Shown piece after piece: positions 17,370 through 25,716 of a DNA stretch of 64,000 bases; position 1 is the first letter of the stretch, and each line of letters starts with the position of its first letter. Source of the DNA: Helicobacter sp. MIT 00-7814 (GTDB taxonomy: Bacteria; Campylobacterota; Campylobacteria; Campylobacterales; Helicobacteraceae). Location: positions 1-64,000 of the forward strand of contig NZ_NXLL01000009.1 of NCBI RefSeq assembly GCF_003364115.1, written 5' to 3'. The notes below the pieces were generated by a model. It was not told where the DNA came from. It was given only the letters and a program-made list of their open reading frames with translations, and made no database searches. The position numbers were made by a program, and so were the translations under genes.

Positions 17370-19725
17370 CGCTTCTATCCATCGTATCACTTTCGCTTGC
17401 AAGCTCTGGGCTTTGCGAGCGTAGGTAATAGGTGGATTTTAGCCCGAGCTTCCACGCGAGCATGTAGATGTCATTTAGCACCTTCCCGCTTACCTTATCA
17501 AGGCGCATGAAAATATTTGTGCTTTGTCCTTGATCCACCCATTTTTGGCGCACCGCTGCCGCGCGGATAATTTTTGTTTGATCAAGCTCATAAGCTGAAA
17601 CATAGTAATTCCATGTATCAAGGTTGAGATTTGGCACAACCACAGGGATTAAACCACTTAGATTCTCTTCAAACCATTTGCGTTTATACACCGGCTCGAT
17701 TGTCTGCGTGGTGCCTACAAGAATGCTAATTGAGCTTGTAGGCGCAATCGCCATAAGGTAGCCATTTCTTAAGCCTTGAGTCTTAACTTTTTCGCGCAAA
17801 GTGTTCCAATCACAAGGCGCATTAAACAAATCCCTATTGACAAGCTTTAACGCTTCTTTATTTGCCAAATCAATAGGGAAAATGCCCTTACTCCAATTTG
17901 AGCCTTCAAACTGCGGATATTTGCCCTTTTCCACCGCTAAATCACTACTTGCGCTAATGGCATTAAAGCTAATTATCTCCATAATCTCATCAATTTTCAT
18001 CAAATGCGCTTCGCTACCCCATTCAATTTGCTTGCTTGCTAGCATTTCTGCCTCACCCATCACACCAAGCCCAATGGCGCGATTAAGGGTATTTGTGACT
18101 TTGACTTTTCTATTTGGGTAGAAGTTAAGATCAATCACATTATCAAGCATTCTTATAGCGATAGGCAGCACACGCTCGATATCCTCTTTCGTGTTGATTT
18201 TGCTTAGATTCACACTTGCGAGGTTGCAGACTGCAGTTTGCCCATCTTGTGAGATTCTGCTTGTGATAAAGATTTTTTTGCCATTAAGAGAATCTATGCT
18301 TGTGAGCTTGTTTGCCTTTTTTGTAACGCCACAGTCTGTGCACACTTCCTCATGCTCGCCAAACTCGCTAAAGCTCCCATCTTCAAACTCAACTTGCACT
18401 TTATAGTGATTTGGGCTTGTATTTTGAAAAATTTCTGTACAAAGGTTTGAGCTTCTGATAATCCCAGCATGCGCGTTTGGATTTGTCCTATTTGCAGAAT
18501 CTTTAAAGCATAAAAACGGCAAGCCCGCCTCAAAGTAGTTGGTAAGAATTTTTTTCCAAAGCTCTTTTGCATTAATTTGCTCTTTGATGACATTTGGATC
18601 TTTCTCATATTCCTCATAGCGCTTTTCAAACGCTTCACCATAAAGCTCTGTTAAGTCACTACATTGATAAGGATCAAGCAGCGTCCAGTATTCATTCGCC
18701 TCAACGCGCTTCATAAAGAGATCACAAATCCAAAGCGCAGGGAAAAGATCATGCGCGCGCCTGCGCTCCTCACCGCTATTTTTACGCAAATCCACAAAGT
18801 CATTCACATCGCTATGCCACACTTCCAAATAAGTAGCAATAGCGCCTTTTCGCGTGCCTAGCTGATCTACAGCGATTGCGACATCATTTGCGATTTTCAA
18901 AAATGGCACAACGCCACCCGCAGCGTTTTTATGTCCATCAATAAAGCTCCCAAGCCCGCGCACACGGCTAAAATCCCAGCCGATACCACCGCCATATTTG
19001 CTCAAAAGCGCCATTTCTTTATACGCATCAAAAATACCCTCGATATTATCCGGCGTGCTTCCTACATAGCATGAGCTTAGCTGATGGCGTGTAGTGCGTG
19101 CATTTGCAAGTGTCGGCGTGGCGCAAATCACTTCAAATTTTGAAATCATATCATAGAACTTAATCGCCCACGCGTTGGGATCTTTCTCATTTTGCGCCAA
19201 AAACATAGCAATCGCCATAAACATATGCTGGGGCAATTCAATAGGTTTATTATCCTTATCTTTAAGTAAATATCGATCATACAGCGTTTTCACGCCCAAA
19301 TAATTAAACTGCAAATCACGCGTTGGATCGATTTTAGAATCTAGCAATTCTAAGTCAAACTTTTGCTTCAAGCCCTTAATGAGCTTGCCCTCATTTTCCC
19401 CGCGCTCAAAATAATCCGCAAGCTTTTTATAGCCCGTGTAGCCAGAAACTTTGTGATATAAATCATACAAAAACAGCCTCGCAGCCACAAAAGTCCAGTT
19501 TGGCGTATCGACATCGATTTTATCCACAGCGGTTTTGATGAGGGTTTCTTGGATTTTTTCAGTGGAGATTCCATTTTTGAAGTGGATTTTCGCATCGACT
19601 TCTAGCTCGCTTTGACTCACGCCTTCTAATCCTGCTACCGCGCTTGAAGTATATTTTTGAATCTTAGAAATATCTAGCGGCTCTGTGCGCCCACTGCGCT
19701 TTATAACGGTGATTGTATCTAGCAT
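17347..19725 (-). CDS. nrdA: Ribonucleoside-diphosphate reductase, alpha subunit (class Ia)
   Basis: Reduces ribonucleotides to deoxyribonucleotides, with the NrdB beta subunit encoded elsewhere. The family features are visible: an N-terminal ATP-cone (TVIKRSGRTEPLDISKIQKY), SCYVGSTPDNIEGIFDAYKE with a redox cysteine, LCTEIF, NLASVNLSKI, the catalytic-loop region, and a C-terminal CYNCQ pair of cysteines for thioredoxin reduction. 792 residues from ATG 19725, which follows GAGGACTAAGG; an earlier in-frame start at 19743 is less likely. It follows the nitroreductase gene by 14 bases, so the two are probably cotranscribed. Confidence 0.95.
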   Translation of the reverse strand: MLDTITVIKRSGRTEPLDISKIQKYTSSAVAGLEGVSQSELEVDAKIHFKNGISTEKIQETLIKTAVDKIDVDTPNWTFVAARLFLYDLYHKVSGYTGYKKLADYFERGENEGKLIKGLKQKFDLELLDSKIDPTRDLQFNYLGVKTLYDRYLLKDKDNKPIELPQHMFMAIAMFLAQNEKDPNAWAIKFYDMISKFEVICATPTLANARTTRHQLSSCYVGSTPDNIEGIFDAYKEMALLSKYGGGIGWDFSRVRGLGSFIDGHKNAAGGVVPFLKIANDVAIAVDQLGTRKGAIATYLEVWHSDVNDFVDLRKNSGEERRRAHDLFPALWICDLFMKRVEANEYWTLLDPYQCSDLTELYGEAFEKRYEEYEKDPNVIKEQINAKELWKKILTNYFEAGLPFLCFKDSANRTNPNAHAGIIRSSNLCTEIFQNTSPNHYKVQVEFEDGSFSEFGEHEEVCTDCGVTKKANKLTSIDSLNGKKIFITSRISQDGQTAVCNLASVNLSKINTKEDIERVLPIAIRMLDNVIDLNFYPNRKVKVTNTLNRAIGLGVMGEAEMLASKQIEWGSEAHLMKIDEIMEIISFNAISASSDLAVEKGKYPQFEGSNWSKGIFPIDLANKEALKLVNRDLFNAPCDWNTLREKVKTQGLRNGYLMAIAPTSSISILVGTTQTIEPVYKRKWFEENLSGLIPVVVPNLNLDTWNYYVSAYELDQTKIIRAAAVRQKWVDQGQSTNIFMRLDKVSGKVLNDIYMLAWKLGLKSTYYLRSQSPELASESDTMDRSVECYNCQ

Positions 19726-19739
19726 AATCCTTAGTCCTC

Positions 19740-20363
19740 TCAAATAAATTTTACAAATTCATGGAAATCGATTCTATAGCGTTTGCTTTGTGGTTTCACG
19801 CGATAGCCAAGCGCTAGAAGAAGTGTGATTTGCTCTTTTTGAGAATCAATGCCAAAGTATTTTTCCAACGCATTTTTCTCAAACCCTTCTAGCATGCACG
19901 AATCAATCCCGCGATATGAAGCATAATCCATCATCGAAGTAGCGATAATATAGCTCTGTAACGCGCTCCAGTAGCCAATTGTATAATCATCAAGCCCACG
20001 CATATTTAAAAACGCGCCAAAACGCTCAATATACGCCTTTAGCTCCTCGCCACTTTTTTCTTTACGCTTGAAAACATCTTTGACATAATTTGTATGTGCT
20101 AGCAAGTCACTTTTGAGCGTTTTAAAAATTAGCAATTCCGATGCAGTGGTGATTTGCTCTTGATTCCAACAAAGTGGCTTTATCTCCTCGCGCACCTTTT
20201 TATTTTTCACAACCATCACACGCGTAGGCTCTAGCCCAAACGAGCTTGGCGCGACATAACCAACCTTTAAAATATTTTCAAACACATCATCTGGAATCTG
20301 CTTCTTTGCATCAAACACCTTGCACGCATGGCGCATTAGCGCACCTTCTAAAAATTTATCCAT
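19740..20363 (-). CDS. Nitroreductase family FMN oxidoreductase (FrxA/NfsB-like)
   Basis: 207 residues. RHACKVFDAKKQIPDD and APSSFGLEPTRVMVVKN carry the FMN phosphate-binding arginine and serine-rich loop of NAD(P)H nitroreductases, and YRGIDSCMLEGFEKNALEKYFG is the conserved C-terminal helix. It looks closer to H. pylori FrxA than to RdxA: the SSFGLEP segment matches the SSIGLEP I remember for FrxA. These enzymes reduce nitro compounds and activate metronidazole. ATG 20363 has AAAGGAGAC upstream. It heads the nitroreductase-nrdA-YrdC group. Confidence 0.85.
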   Translation of the reverse strand: MDKFLEGALMRHACKVFDAKKQIPDDVFENILKVGYVAPSSFGLEPTRVMVVKNKKVREEIKPLCWNQEQITTASELLIFKTLKSDLLAHTNYVKDVFKRKEKSGEELKAYIERFGAFLNMRGLDDYTIGYWSALQSYIIATSMMDYASYRGIDSCMLEGFEKNALEKYFGIDSQKEQITLLLALGYRVKPQSKRYRIDFHEFVKFI

Positions 20364-20396
20364 TTTTATTGTCTCCTTTTTGAAAATGAAAGCGCA

Positions 20397-20402
20397 ATTT
20401 TA
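20397..20402 (-). promoter_or_regulatory. Probable -10 box for nitroreductase-nrdA
   Basis: On the minus strand TAAAAT at 20402-20397, in the context TGTAAAATTGCGC, lies 34 bases before the ATG at 20363. The same GTAAAAT/GCTATAATT pattern is seen before gap, leuS and alaS. Confidence 0.4.
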
Positions 20403-20488
20403 CAGATTTTAACCTTACTAACTTATAATTTTCACGCCTAAAGTGAGTAAAATCTTACAATGCCCTTGTGTGCGTATTTGTGAAGTTT

Positions 20489-21070
20489 TCAAATCCCAAA
20501 CTCACCGATTCCTAGCAAAATGCACTTATCAAAGCGTGGCAAAACGCATAGCGCATAGATTTCAGATTCTATGCCTAAGGTTTGTAAATCGCTCAAATAG
20601 CGTGAATCAAAGCTAAAAAACCTCTCACTTTCCGCGCCAATTTTCCCACCAACGCCAACACCGCCCAACTCGCTATATTTCATAAAACTTGCAAGGGTGA
20701 ATCTGCTCATCACAAGCGCGCCTTGCAGGGCTTTTTTCTCTTGTGAATCTAGGATATTGTAGGCGCTATGTGTTATTAAGATTCTGCCTCGAAAGCGTGC
20801 ATATTGCTTGTTTGCAGAGTTTTTTTCAAGCGCATTGTAAAAAAGCGCGAGTTTTTCTTTATGAAATGAGAGAAAGTAAAGCGCGTCTTTTTCCTGTTTG
20901 AAAGGCGCTTTGAAATTGCGCCCTCGCTCATCGCCCGCGCCAAAATCATAGTCTTTGTGAATCTTTGGCGGATAGAGTGAAAGTGTGCTGTCCTCGTTTG
21001 GATAGGCTAGGGAATTTGAAAAAAGCACGCTTAGCAAAAGCAAGATTCTAAATGTTAAATTTTTTAGCAT
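20489..21070 (-). CDS. Exported protein of unknown function
   Basis: 193 residues with a clear signal peptide (LTFRILLLLSVLFSNSLA, cleavage before YPNED). The mature part is mixed, without membrane helices or a motif I recognise. Only two cysteines occur, both near the C-terminus (LCVLPRFDKCILLG). Start ATG 21070 was chosen because it begins the signal peptide and has AAAGGTG upstream. It follows ispE by 13 bases on the same strand, so it is probably in the truB-csrA-ispE operon. In many Campylobacterota, as I recall, this position is held by smpB. Confidence 0.7.
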   Translation of the reverse strand: MLKNLTFRILLLLSVLFSNSLAYPNEDSTLSLYPPKIHKDYDFGAGDERGRNFKAPFKQEKDALYFLSFHKEKLALFYNALEKNSANKQYARFRGRILITHSAYNILDSQEKKALQGALVMSRFTLASFMKYSELGGVGVGGKIGAESERFFSFDSRYLSDLQTLGIESEIYALCVLPRFDKCILLGIGEFGI

Positions 21071-21083
21071 TTTTGCACCTTTT

Positions 21084-21905
21084 TTAAGAATCCTTAAGGC
21101 GAAAAAAACTACTCCCGCTCCCGCTAAATACCCATTCCTCCCCAAGCTCATTTGCGATATTTTCAAGCTCTGGGGCAATCGCAAGCGCGCTTAAAAAAAG
21201 ATCATTTAAGCGTGCGCGTTTGGCGTTTTTGCTCTCACCCTCTTTTTGTTCCTTTAGAATTTCCGCGCTTTGCATGGATTCTAGCCTTGTAACCTCGCTA
21301 TTTTCTGCATATTGCGCGCCTTTTTCAATACGCAGAGCAAAGTTTTTATACACCTTTGGCGTGGCGCAAAACACCTTTGGCGTGAAAATCTCAAACGCAT
21401 TTTGTGGCTCTTTAAATTCCTTAACAACCTCGCCAATCCCGCTAATATTTGCACTTGTGAAATTACTTAGGAAAAACGCCACATCTGCCCCGCTTTTTTG
21501 CGCGATATAGGCAAAGTCCGCCTTTGTGAGATTGAGCGCAAAAGCCTTATTGACACCAAGCACAAAGCCCGCTGCATTCGCACTTCCACCACCAAGCCCA
21601 GCACCCGTTGGGATGGCTTTTTGCACGCAAACCTTAAGAGAATCTAAAGGGCTAGATTCCCCGCGTGCGCTTAAAATCTCTTGCAACGCGCACTTTGCCT
21701 TGAAAATCGTGTTTTCCTCCATAGCACAGGAAAATGCACCTTCGATTTGAAAACGCTCGCTTGATTCTATGCTTAAAGTATCAAAAAGCGCGCCTTGCGC
21801 CAATACAAAGCGCGAGCTTAAGAGATGAAAGCCATCAAACCGCCTTTGAGTGATTTTTAAAAAAATATTTAGCTTTGGGTAGCAAAGAAGCTCGATATAT
21901 TGCAT
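21084..21905 (-). CDS. ispE: 4-diphosphocytidyl-2-C-methyl-D-erythritol kinase
   Basis: The fourth step of the MEP isoprenoid pathway, an ATP-dependent GHMP kinase. The N-terminal YPKLNIFLKITQRRFDGFH is the substrate-binding strand of IspE, and the ATP loop is IPTGAGLGGGSANA at residues 98-111. 273 residues, normal size. The C-terminal EEWVFSGSGSSFFRL is the conserved third motif (normally G-S-G-S-x-x-F). ATG 21905 follows csrA by nine bases. Order truB-csrA-ispE is shared with other Campylobacterota as I recall. Confidence 0.93.
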   Translation of the reverse strand: MQYIELLCYPKLNIFLKITQRRFDGFHLLSSRFVLAQGALFDTLSIESSERFQIEGAFSCAMEENTIFKAKCALQEILSARGESSPLDSLKVCVQKAIPTGAGLGGGSANAAGFVLGVNKAFALNLTKADFAYIAQKSGADVAFFLSNFTSANISGIGEVVKEFKEPQNAFEIFTPKVFCATPKVYKNFALRIEKGAQYAENSEVTRLESMQSAEILKEQKEGESKNAKRARLNDLFLSALAIAPELENIANELGEEWVFSGSGSSFFRLKDS

Positions 21906-21914
21906 TTTTTCTCG

Positions 21915-22145
21915 CTATTTTTTGAGTATTTTTCGCACTTCAGGCATTTGGAAATCCTCTTGTGGCGCTGAAGCCTGCTTATTTTGCAACGCAATTGCAC
22001 TTTTAAGTTCGGAGCGCAAAATTAACATATTATTTGGCGCTTTAAACCCCAGCCGCACGCTACCTTTGTCAATTGAGATGATTTTTATTTCAATCTCATC
22101 GCCTATCATCACGCCCTCGTCTTGTTTCCTAGAAAGTATCAGCAT
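21915..22145 (-). CDS. csrA: Carbon storage regulator CsrA
   Basis: A 76-residue RNA-binding dimer that represses translation by covering GGA-containing ribosome-binding sites, and in Campylobacterota controls flagellar and virulence genes. The family start MLILSRKQDEGVMIGDEIEI is obvious, followed by VRLGFKAP. The C-terminal extension (QNKQASAPQEDFQMPEVRK) is typical of the long CsrA of this phylum. ATG 22145 lies inside the last 17 bases of truB. No FliW gene is in the window. Confidence 0.96.
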   Translation of the reverse strand: MLILSRKQDEGVMIGDEIEIKIISIDKGSVRLGFKAPNNMLILRSELKSAIALQNKQASAPQEDFQMPEVRKILKK

Positions 22146-23082
22146 ATGGAATCCTATTGTAGAGATATGAGATTTCCCCGCCCTCACGCACTTGCACCAG
22201 CGAGAAAAAATCCTTAAAAAGCCATTTGTAAATGCCAGATTCTGTATTTGTCATTAGCATTTTTTTGCCATTGTAGGCGTCCTCCTGCGCGCAAGGTGCG
22301 ATCACTCTGGGGTAGGGGAGGAGGGAGAGTGGATTTAGGTTAAAAAGCGGGTAGAAAGAGATTTTGTTGTATTGCGTATAACTTTTAGATTCCACAAAAG
22401 AATCTCGCAAATCTGATTTTTTATGAGAATCCACGCCATCAGCGCATAATGAAAGGAATTCCCCGCGCTCATTTTGTTCCAGCCTTAGCCTTCCTTCGCC
22501 CACGCGTTGCAAGGCACTTAACGCACCTTTCACGCCCAAACTTTCACACACTAGCGCGCCAAGCGAGCGCACATAGCCGCCCTCGCTTAGTGAGACTTCA
22601 AAATTCACAAATGGATGATTGTAATGCAAAAGTTTGAGCGCATACACTTGCATTTTTTGCTCTCTTAGCGCCACTTCCTTGCCCTCCCGCGCGAGCTTAT
22701 AGGCGCGCACGCCATTGATGTGCTTTGCGCTAAAGCTCGGTGGCGTGTAGGTGATTTCACCTTTGAGGGAATCCAGCACGCGCGCAATTTGGGCTTTTTC
22801 AAAAGGCGCGATATTTTCCACGCTTTTCACACCCTCAATATCAAGCGTTTGGGAATCCGCACCCAGCCAAAGTGTCGCGCGGTAGGTTTTTGGGGATTTG
22901 GGTAAAAACGACAAAAGCTTCGTGTAAGCGCCAAATGCCACGATTAATAAACCGCTTGCAAAGGGATCAAGTATGCCACTAAAGCCGGCTTTTTGCTCGC
23001 CTATGCGCTTTTTGAGAATACTTAAAAAGGCGTTTGAGCTGATAAATGGTTGTTTGTAAGCAGCTATCAAGAGATTTTTCAT
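22129..23082 (-). CDS. truB: tRNA pseudouridine(55) synthase TruB
   Basis: Makes pseudouridine 55 in the T-loop of tRNA. The catalytic motif is GFSGILDPFASGLL with Asp39; the canonical form is GHTGTLDPxATGLL. TYTPPSFSAKHINGVRAYKLAREGKEV is the second conserved region. 317 residues, slightly long because of a C-terminal extension rich in serine and tyrosine. ATG 23082 is preceded by AAGGACG. It leads the truB-csrA-ispE-unknown operon. Confidence 0.93.
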   Translation of the reverse strand: MKNLLIAAYKQPFISSNAFLSILKKRIGEQKAGFSGILDPFASGLLIVAFGAYTKLLSFLPKSPKTYRATLWLGADSQTLDIEGVKSVENIAPFEKAQIARVLDSLKGEITYTPPSFSAKHINGVRAYKLAREGKEVALREQKMQVYALKLLHYNHPFVNFEVSLSEGGYVRSLGALVCESLGVKGALSALQRVGEGRLRLEQNERGEFLSLCADGVDSHKKSDLRDSFVESKSYTQYNKISFYPLFNLNPLSLLPYPRVIAPCAQEDAYNGKKMLMTNTESGIYKWLFKDFFSLVQVREGGEISYLYNRIPYADTF

Positions 23083-23181
23083 TCGCGTCCTTGCTAGATT
23101 CTATTGCGCCTCATGCGCTTTTTAGAATCTTTAAAGCAAAAAGCTTGCCAAAATTTCCAAAAAAACTAAAATCTCTTTTAG

Positions 23182-23187
23182 ATTATA
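23182..23187 (-). promoter_or_regulatory. -10 box for the truB-csrA-ispE operon
   Basis: TATAAT on the minus strand at 23187-23182, in the 124-base gap between the helicase gene and truB. It predicts a leader of about 90 bases. Confidence 0.4.
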
Positions 23188-23206
23188 TATTGCAAAAAAT
23201 TAGATT

Positions 23207-24826
23207 TTATCCCCAAATATTTTCGCCCATATTTCCGCTACCATGCCATTTACCCTTGTCTCTGCTTTGTGGTTTTTTACCAAATTTTGAATCCTTTACA
23301 CCTCTGCCACCTTTAAAATCGCGTCCTTTAGAGTTAGAATCTCGTCCTCTGCGCCCATTGTTGCCATTGCGCGATTTAGATTCTGCGACATTATCCATAC
23401 GCTCCAAGCGCGCGATTTCTTCTTTGTTAAGCCCGATAGTTTTGGTGCATTGTGCGTTAATATAGTAGCTTAGAAGTTTGAGACAAAGCTGTGTTGGATC
23501 GATTTCGGTTTTGGGCTTTTCAAGTGTTTCTAGCGCCTTTTGGGTGATTTCAAGCGAAGCGATTTTTGCTAGCAATTCATCAGAATCTAAAATCTCCCCA
23601 CCGCCGATCTCGCAAAGCTCGATTTGCGCTTTTGTGCTTTGCTTGATTTTGTTAATCTCTTTAAACTCTAGCGGTGTGGCAAGTGTGATGGCAATGCCCT
23701 TTTTGCCTGCGCGCCCGGTGCGCCCGATTCTATGCACATAGCTTTCAGGATTTAGCGGAATGTGATAGTTAAAAACATGGCTCACTTCGCTAATATCAAG
23801 CCCGCGCGAAGCTACATCAGTGGCGACGAGAATCTCAATCTTATTTTGGCGAAAATTTGTAATGACGGTTTTTCTGTCCCATTGCTCCATATCTCCATGC
23901 AATGCCGCAGCGTTGAAGTTCGCGCTTTGAAGCTTTTGAGCGAGCAAATCAGCCTCTTTTTTGGTGCGGGTGAATATTATACTTTTGCTTGGATTATAAA
24001 TCTCTAGTAGCCTTACAATCGCTTCATTGCGCTCATTTTCATTGATGATGTAGTATTTTTGCTCGATGTCTTTATTTGTGATATCTACAGGCGAGATTTT
24101 GACAAATTTTGGATTATTGAGAATCTTTAGTGCGAGTTTTTTAATCGCTTCTGGCATTGTGGCGGAAAAAAGGAGCGTTTGTTTGTTACTTGGCAAATAA
24201 GTAAAAATCTGCTCGATATCGTCCAAAAAGCCCATGTCAAGCATTTCATCAGATTCATCAAGCACCACCACACGCGGGGCAAAGTCGCTCAAGCGCCCAT
24301 TCATAAGGTGATCTAGCAATCTACCCGGTGTAGCAATCATAACTTTTGGCTTATTTTTTAATAAATCGCATTGTCGTTTAATGCTTTGCCCGCCATACAT
24401 ACAAATGGTTTTAATGCGCGCAAAGCGCCCGAGCTTCAAAAACTCATCGCTTATCTGCATTGCAAGTTCTCTTGTAGGCGTGATGATGAGTGCTTCAATG
24501 TCGCTACTACGCGTGATTTTATTAAGGATAGGAATCGCAAAAGCGGCAGTTTTGCCTGTGCCAGTTTGTGCCTGTGCTATCAAATCATCGCCTGCAAGCA
24601 CGATAGGAATGCTTTGCTCTTGTATCGGTGAAGGTGTGCTAAAGCCTAGCTCATTGATGCCTTTAAGTAAATATTCGCGCAAACCAAAGGAAGCAAAGGT
24701 TGTTTGTGATTTCTTTTGTGTTTGAGAATCTGTAGTTTGACTTTCTTTTTTCTGATTTTCTTGATTCTCCTGTGTGTGAGAGTTTGCATTTTGTTCTGAA
24801 GATGCCTCTTGTGTGTTTGTGTTCAT
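23207..24826 (-). CDS. DEAD-box ATP-dependent RNA helicase
   Basis: 539 residues. The domain order is complete: an acidic Q/N/T-rich N-terminal tail (1-44), Q motif (FSTPSPIQEQSIP), Walker A AQTGTGKT (86-93), PTRELA, TPGR, motif II DESD (190-193) instead of the usual DEAD, SAT, then the C-terminal helicase domain with ATDVASRGLD and HRIGRTGRAG. A basic glycine/arginine-rich C-tail (about 480-539) likely binds RNA. H. pylori has a single such helicase (RhpA) working with RNase J in mRNA decay; the same role is likely here. It is divergent from ccdA. Confidence 0.93.
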   Translation of the reverse strand: MNTNTQEASSEQNANSHTQENQENQKKESQTTDSQTQKKSQTTFASFGLREYLLKGINELGFSTPSPIQEQSIPIVLAGDDLIAQAQTGTGKTAAFAIPILNKITRSSDIEALIITPTRELAMQISDEFLKLGRFARIKTICMYGGQSIKRQCDLLKNKPKVMIATPGRLLDHLMNGRLSDFAPRVVVLDESDEMLDMGFLDDIEQIFTYLPSNKQTLLFSATMPEAIKKLALKILNNPKFVKISPVDITNKDIEQKYYIINENERNEAIVRLLEIYNPSKSIIFTRTKKEADLLAQKLQSANFNAAALHGDMEQWDRKTVITNFRQNKIEILVATDVASRGLDISEVSHVFNYHIPLNPESYVHRIGRTGRAGKKGIAITLATPLEFKEINKIKQSTKAQIELCEIGGGEILDSDELLAKIASLEITQKALETLEKPKTEIDPTQLCLKLLSYYINAQCTKTIGLNKEEIARLERMDNVAESKSRNGNNGRRGRDSNSKGRDFKGGRGVKDSKFGKKPQSRDKGKWHGSGNMGENIWG

Positions 24827-24899
24827 CGTTAGGTAACCTTAAAATTTGATATAGAGCCAGCATTGTAGCAAAATAAAATAGAAAACAAAAATTTAGTTG

Positions 24900-24905
24900 T
24901 ATAAT
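24900..24905 (+). promoter_or_regulatory. -10 box for ccdA
   Basis: TATAAT at 24900-24905 in the context GTTGTATAATGCG. The transcript would start near 24912. This makes the ATG inside the box (24904) unlikely as a start codon and supports ATG 24940. Confidence 0.5.
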
Positions 24906-24939
24906 GCGCAAAATCTTATATTTCAAGGCGCAGTTGATT

Positions 24940-25665
24940 ATGGAAGAATTGCTTTATGATACGCTTTTTCAAAATGCCCCTTTGGTGGCGTGCTTTTTAG
25001 CTGGAATCTTGACTTTTCTAAGCCCTTGTATTCTCCCGCTTATTCCGGCGTATATTTCCTACATTAGCGGGGTTTCCTTGCAAGATATTAAAGAAAATCC
25101 CGCGCGCCACAGAATCCGTGTGTTTTTAAAATCACTTCTTTTTGTAGCGGGATTTTGCGGGGTGTTTGTGCTTTTTGCGCTTTTTTTTGGTAGCTTTTTA
25201 GGGCAATGGCTTAAAAGTGACGCATTTCGCTATATAGCGGGATTTGTGGTGATTATTTTTGGCGTGCATTTTGTGGGGATTTTTAGGATTGGATTCTTAA
25301 ATCGCTTCAATGTCCGATTAAACCTCTCAAAAATTGAGCAAAATAAATTTGTCGCGGTGTTTGCGCCGTTTTTCTTAGGTATCAGTTTTGGGGCGTGCTG
25401 GAGTCCATGCGCTGGTCCGATTTTAGGCTCTGTGCTGGCACTTGGAGCGAGCAGGGCAGATTCTGCGCTTTCTCTTGCGCTTAGTTTTTCAGCAGGACTT
25501 GGAATGTCATTTTTACTCACCGCGCTTTTAGTCGAGCGCGCGCTAGAGTTTTTGGGCAAGATTAAAAGCTTTATGCGCGTGATTGAAATTCTGTGTGGCG
25601 TGCTATTAATCCTCATTGGGCTTTTAATTTTAGGCGACAAACTCAATGCCCTTGTGGGAATCTAA
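24940..25665 (+). CDS. ccdA: CcdA-type cytochrome c biogenesis / thiol-disulfide transporter
   Basis: A 241-residue inner-membrane protein with six predicted helices. It carries two conserved redox cysteines in pseudo-symmetric motifs: LSPCILPLIPAY in helix 1 and WSPCAGPILGS in helix 4. These relay reducing equivalents from cytoplasmic thioredoxin to periplasmic thiol proteins used for haem attachment or sulfoxide repair. No DsbD thioredoxin domains are fused. The membrane thioredoxin at 11934 is a possible partner. The start ATG 24940 gives a normal first helix. Confidence 0.87.
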   Translation: MEELLYDTLFQNAPLVACFLAGILTFLSPCILPLIPAYISYISGVSLQDIKENPARHRIRVFLKSLLFVAGFCGVFVLFALFFGSFLGQWLKSDAFRYIAGFVVIIFGVHFVGIFRIGFLNRFNVRLNLSKIEQNKFVAVFAPFFLGISFGACWSPCAGPILGSVLALGASRADSALSLALSFSAGLGMSFLLTALLVERALEFLGKIKSFMRVIEILCGVLLILIGLLILGDKLNALVGI

Positions 25666-25676
25666 GCGGATTTTGC

Positions 25677-25682
25677 TATAAT
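25677..25682 (+). promoter_or_regulatory. -10 box for the leuS operon
   Basis: TATAAT at 25677-25682, in the extended context TTGCTATAATTGCGC, twelve bases after the ccdA stop and 34 bases before the leuS ATG. It probably drives the long leuS to mfd gene series. Confidence 0.6.
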
Positions 25683-25716
25683 TGCGCAATTTTTTATTTC
25701 TTAAGGATAGTAAATT

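Noticed and set aside
24904-24939. Upstream ATG for ccdA
   Set aside because: It lies within the TATAAT box (24900-24905), so it would not be on the transcript; ATG 24940 gives the normal family start.
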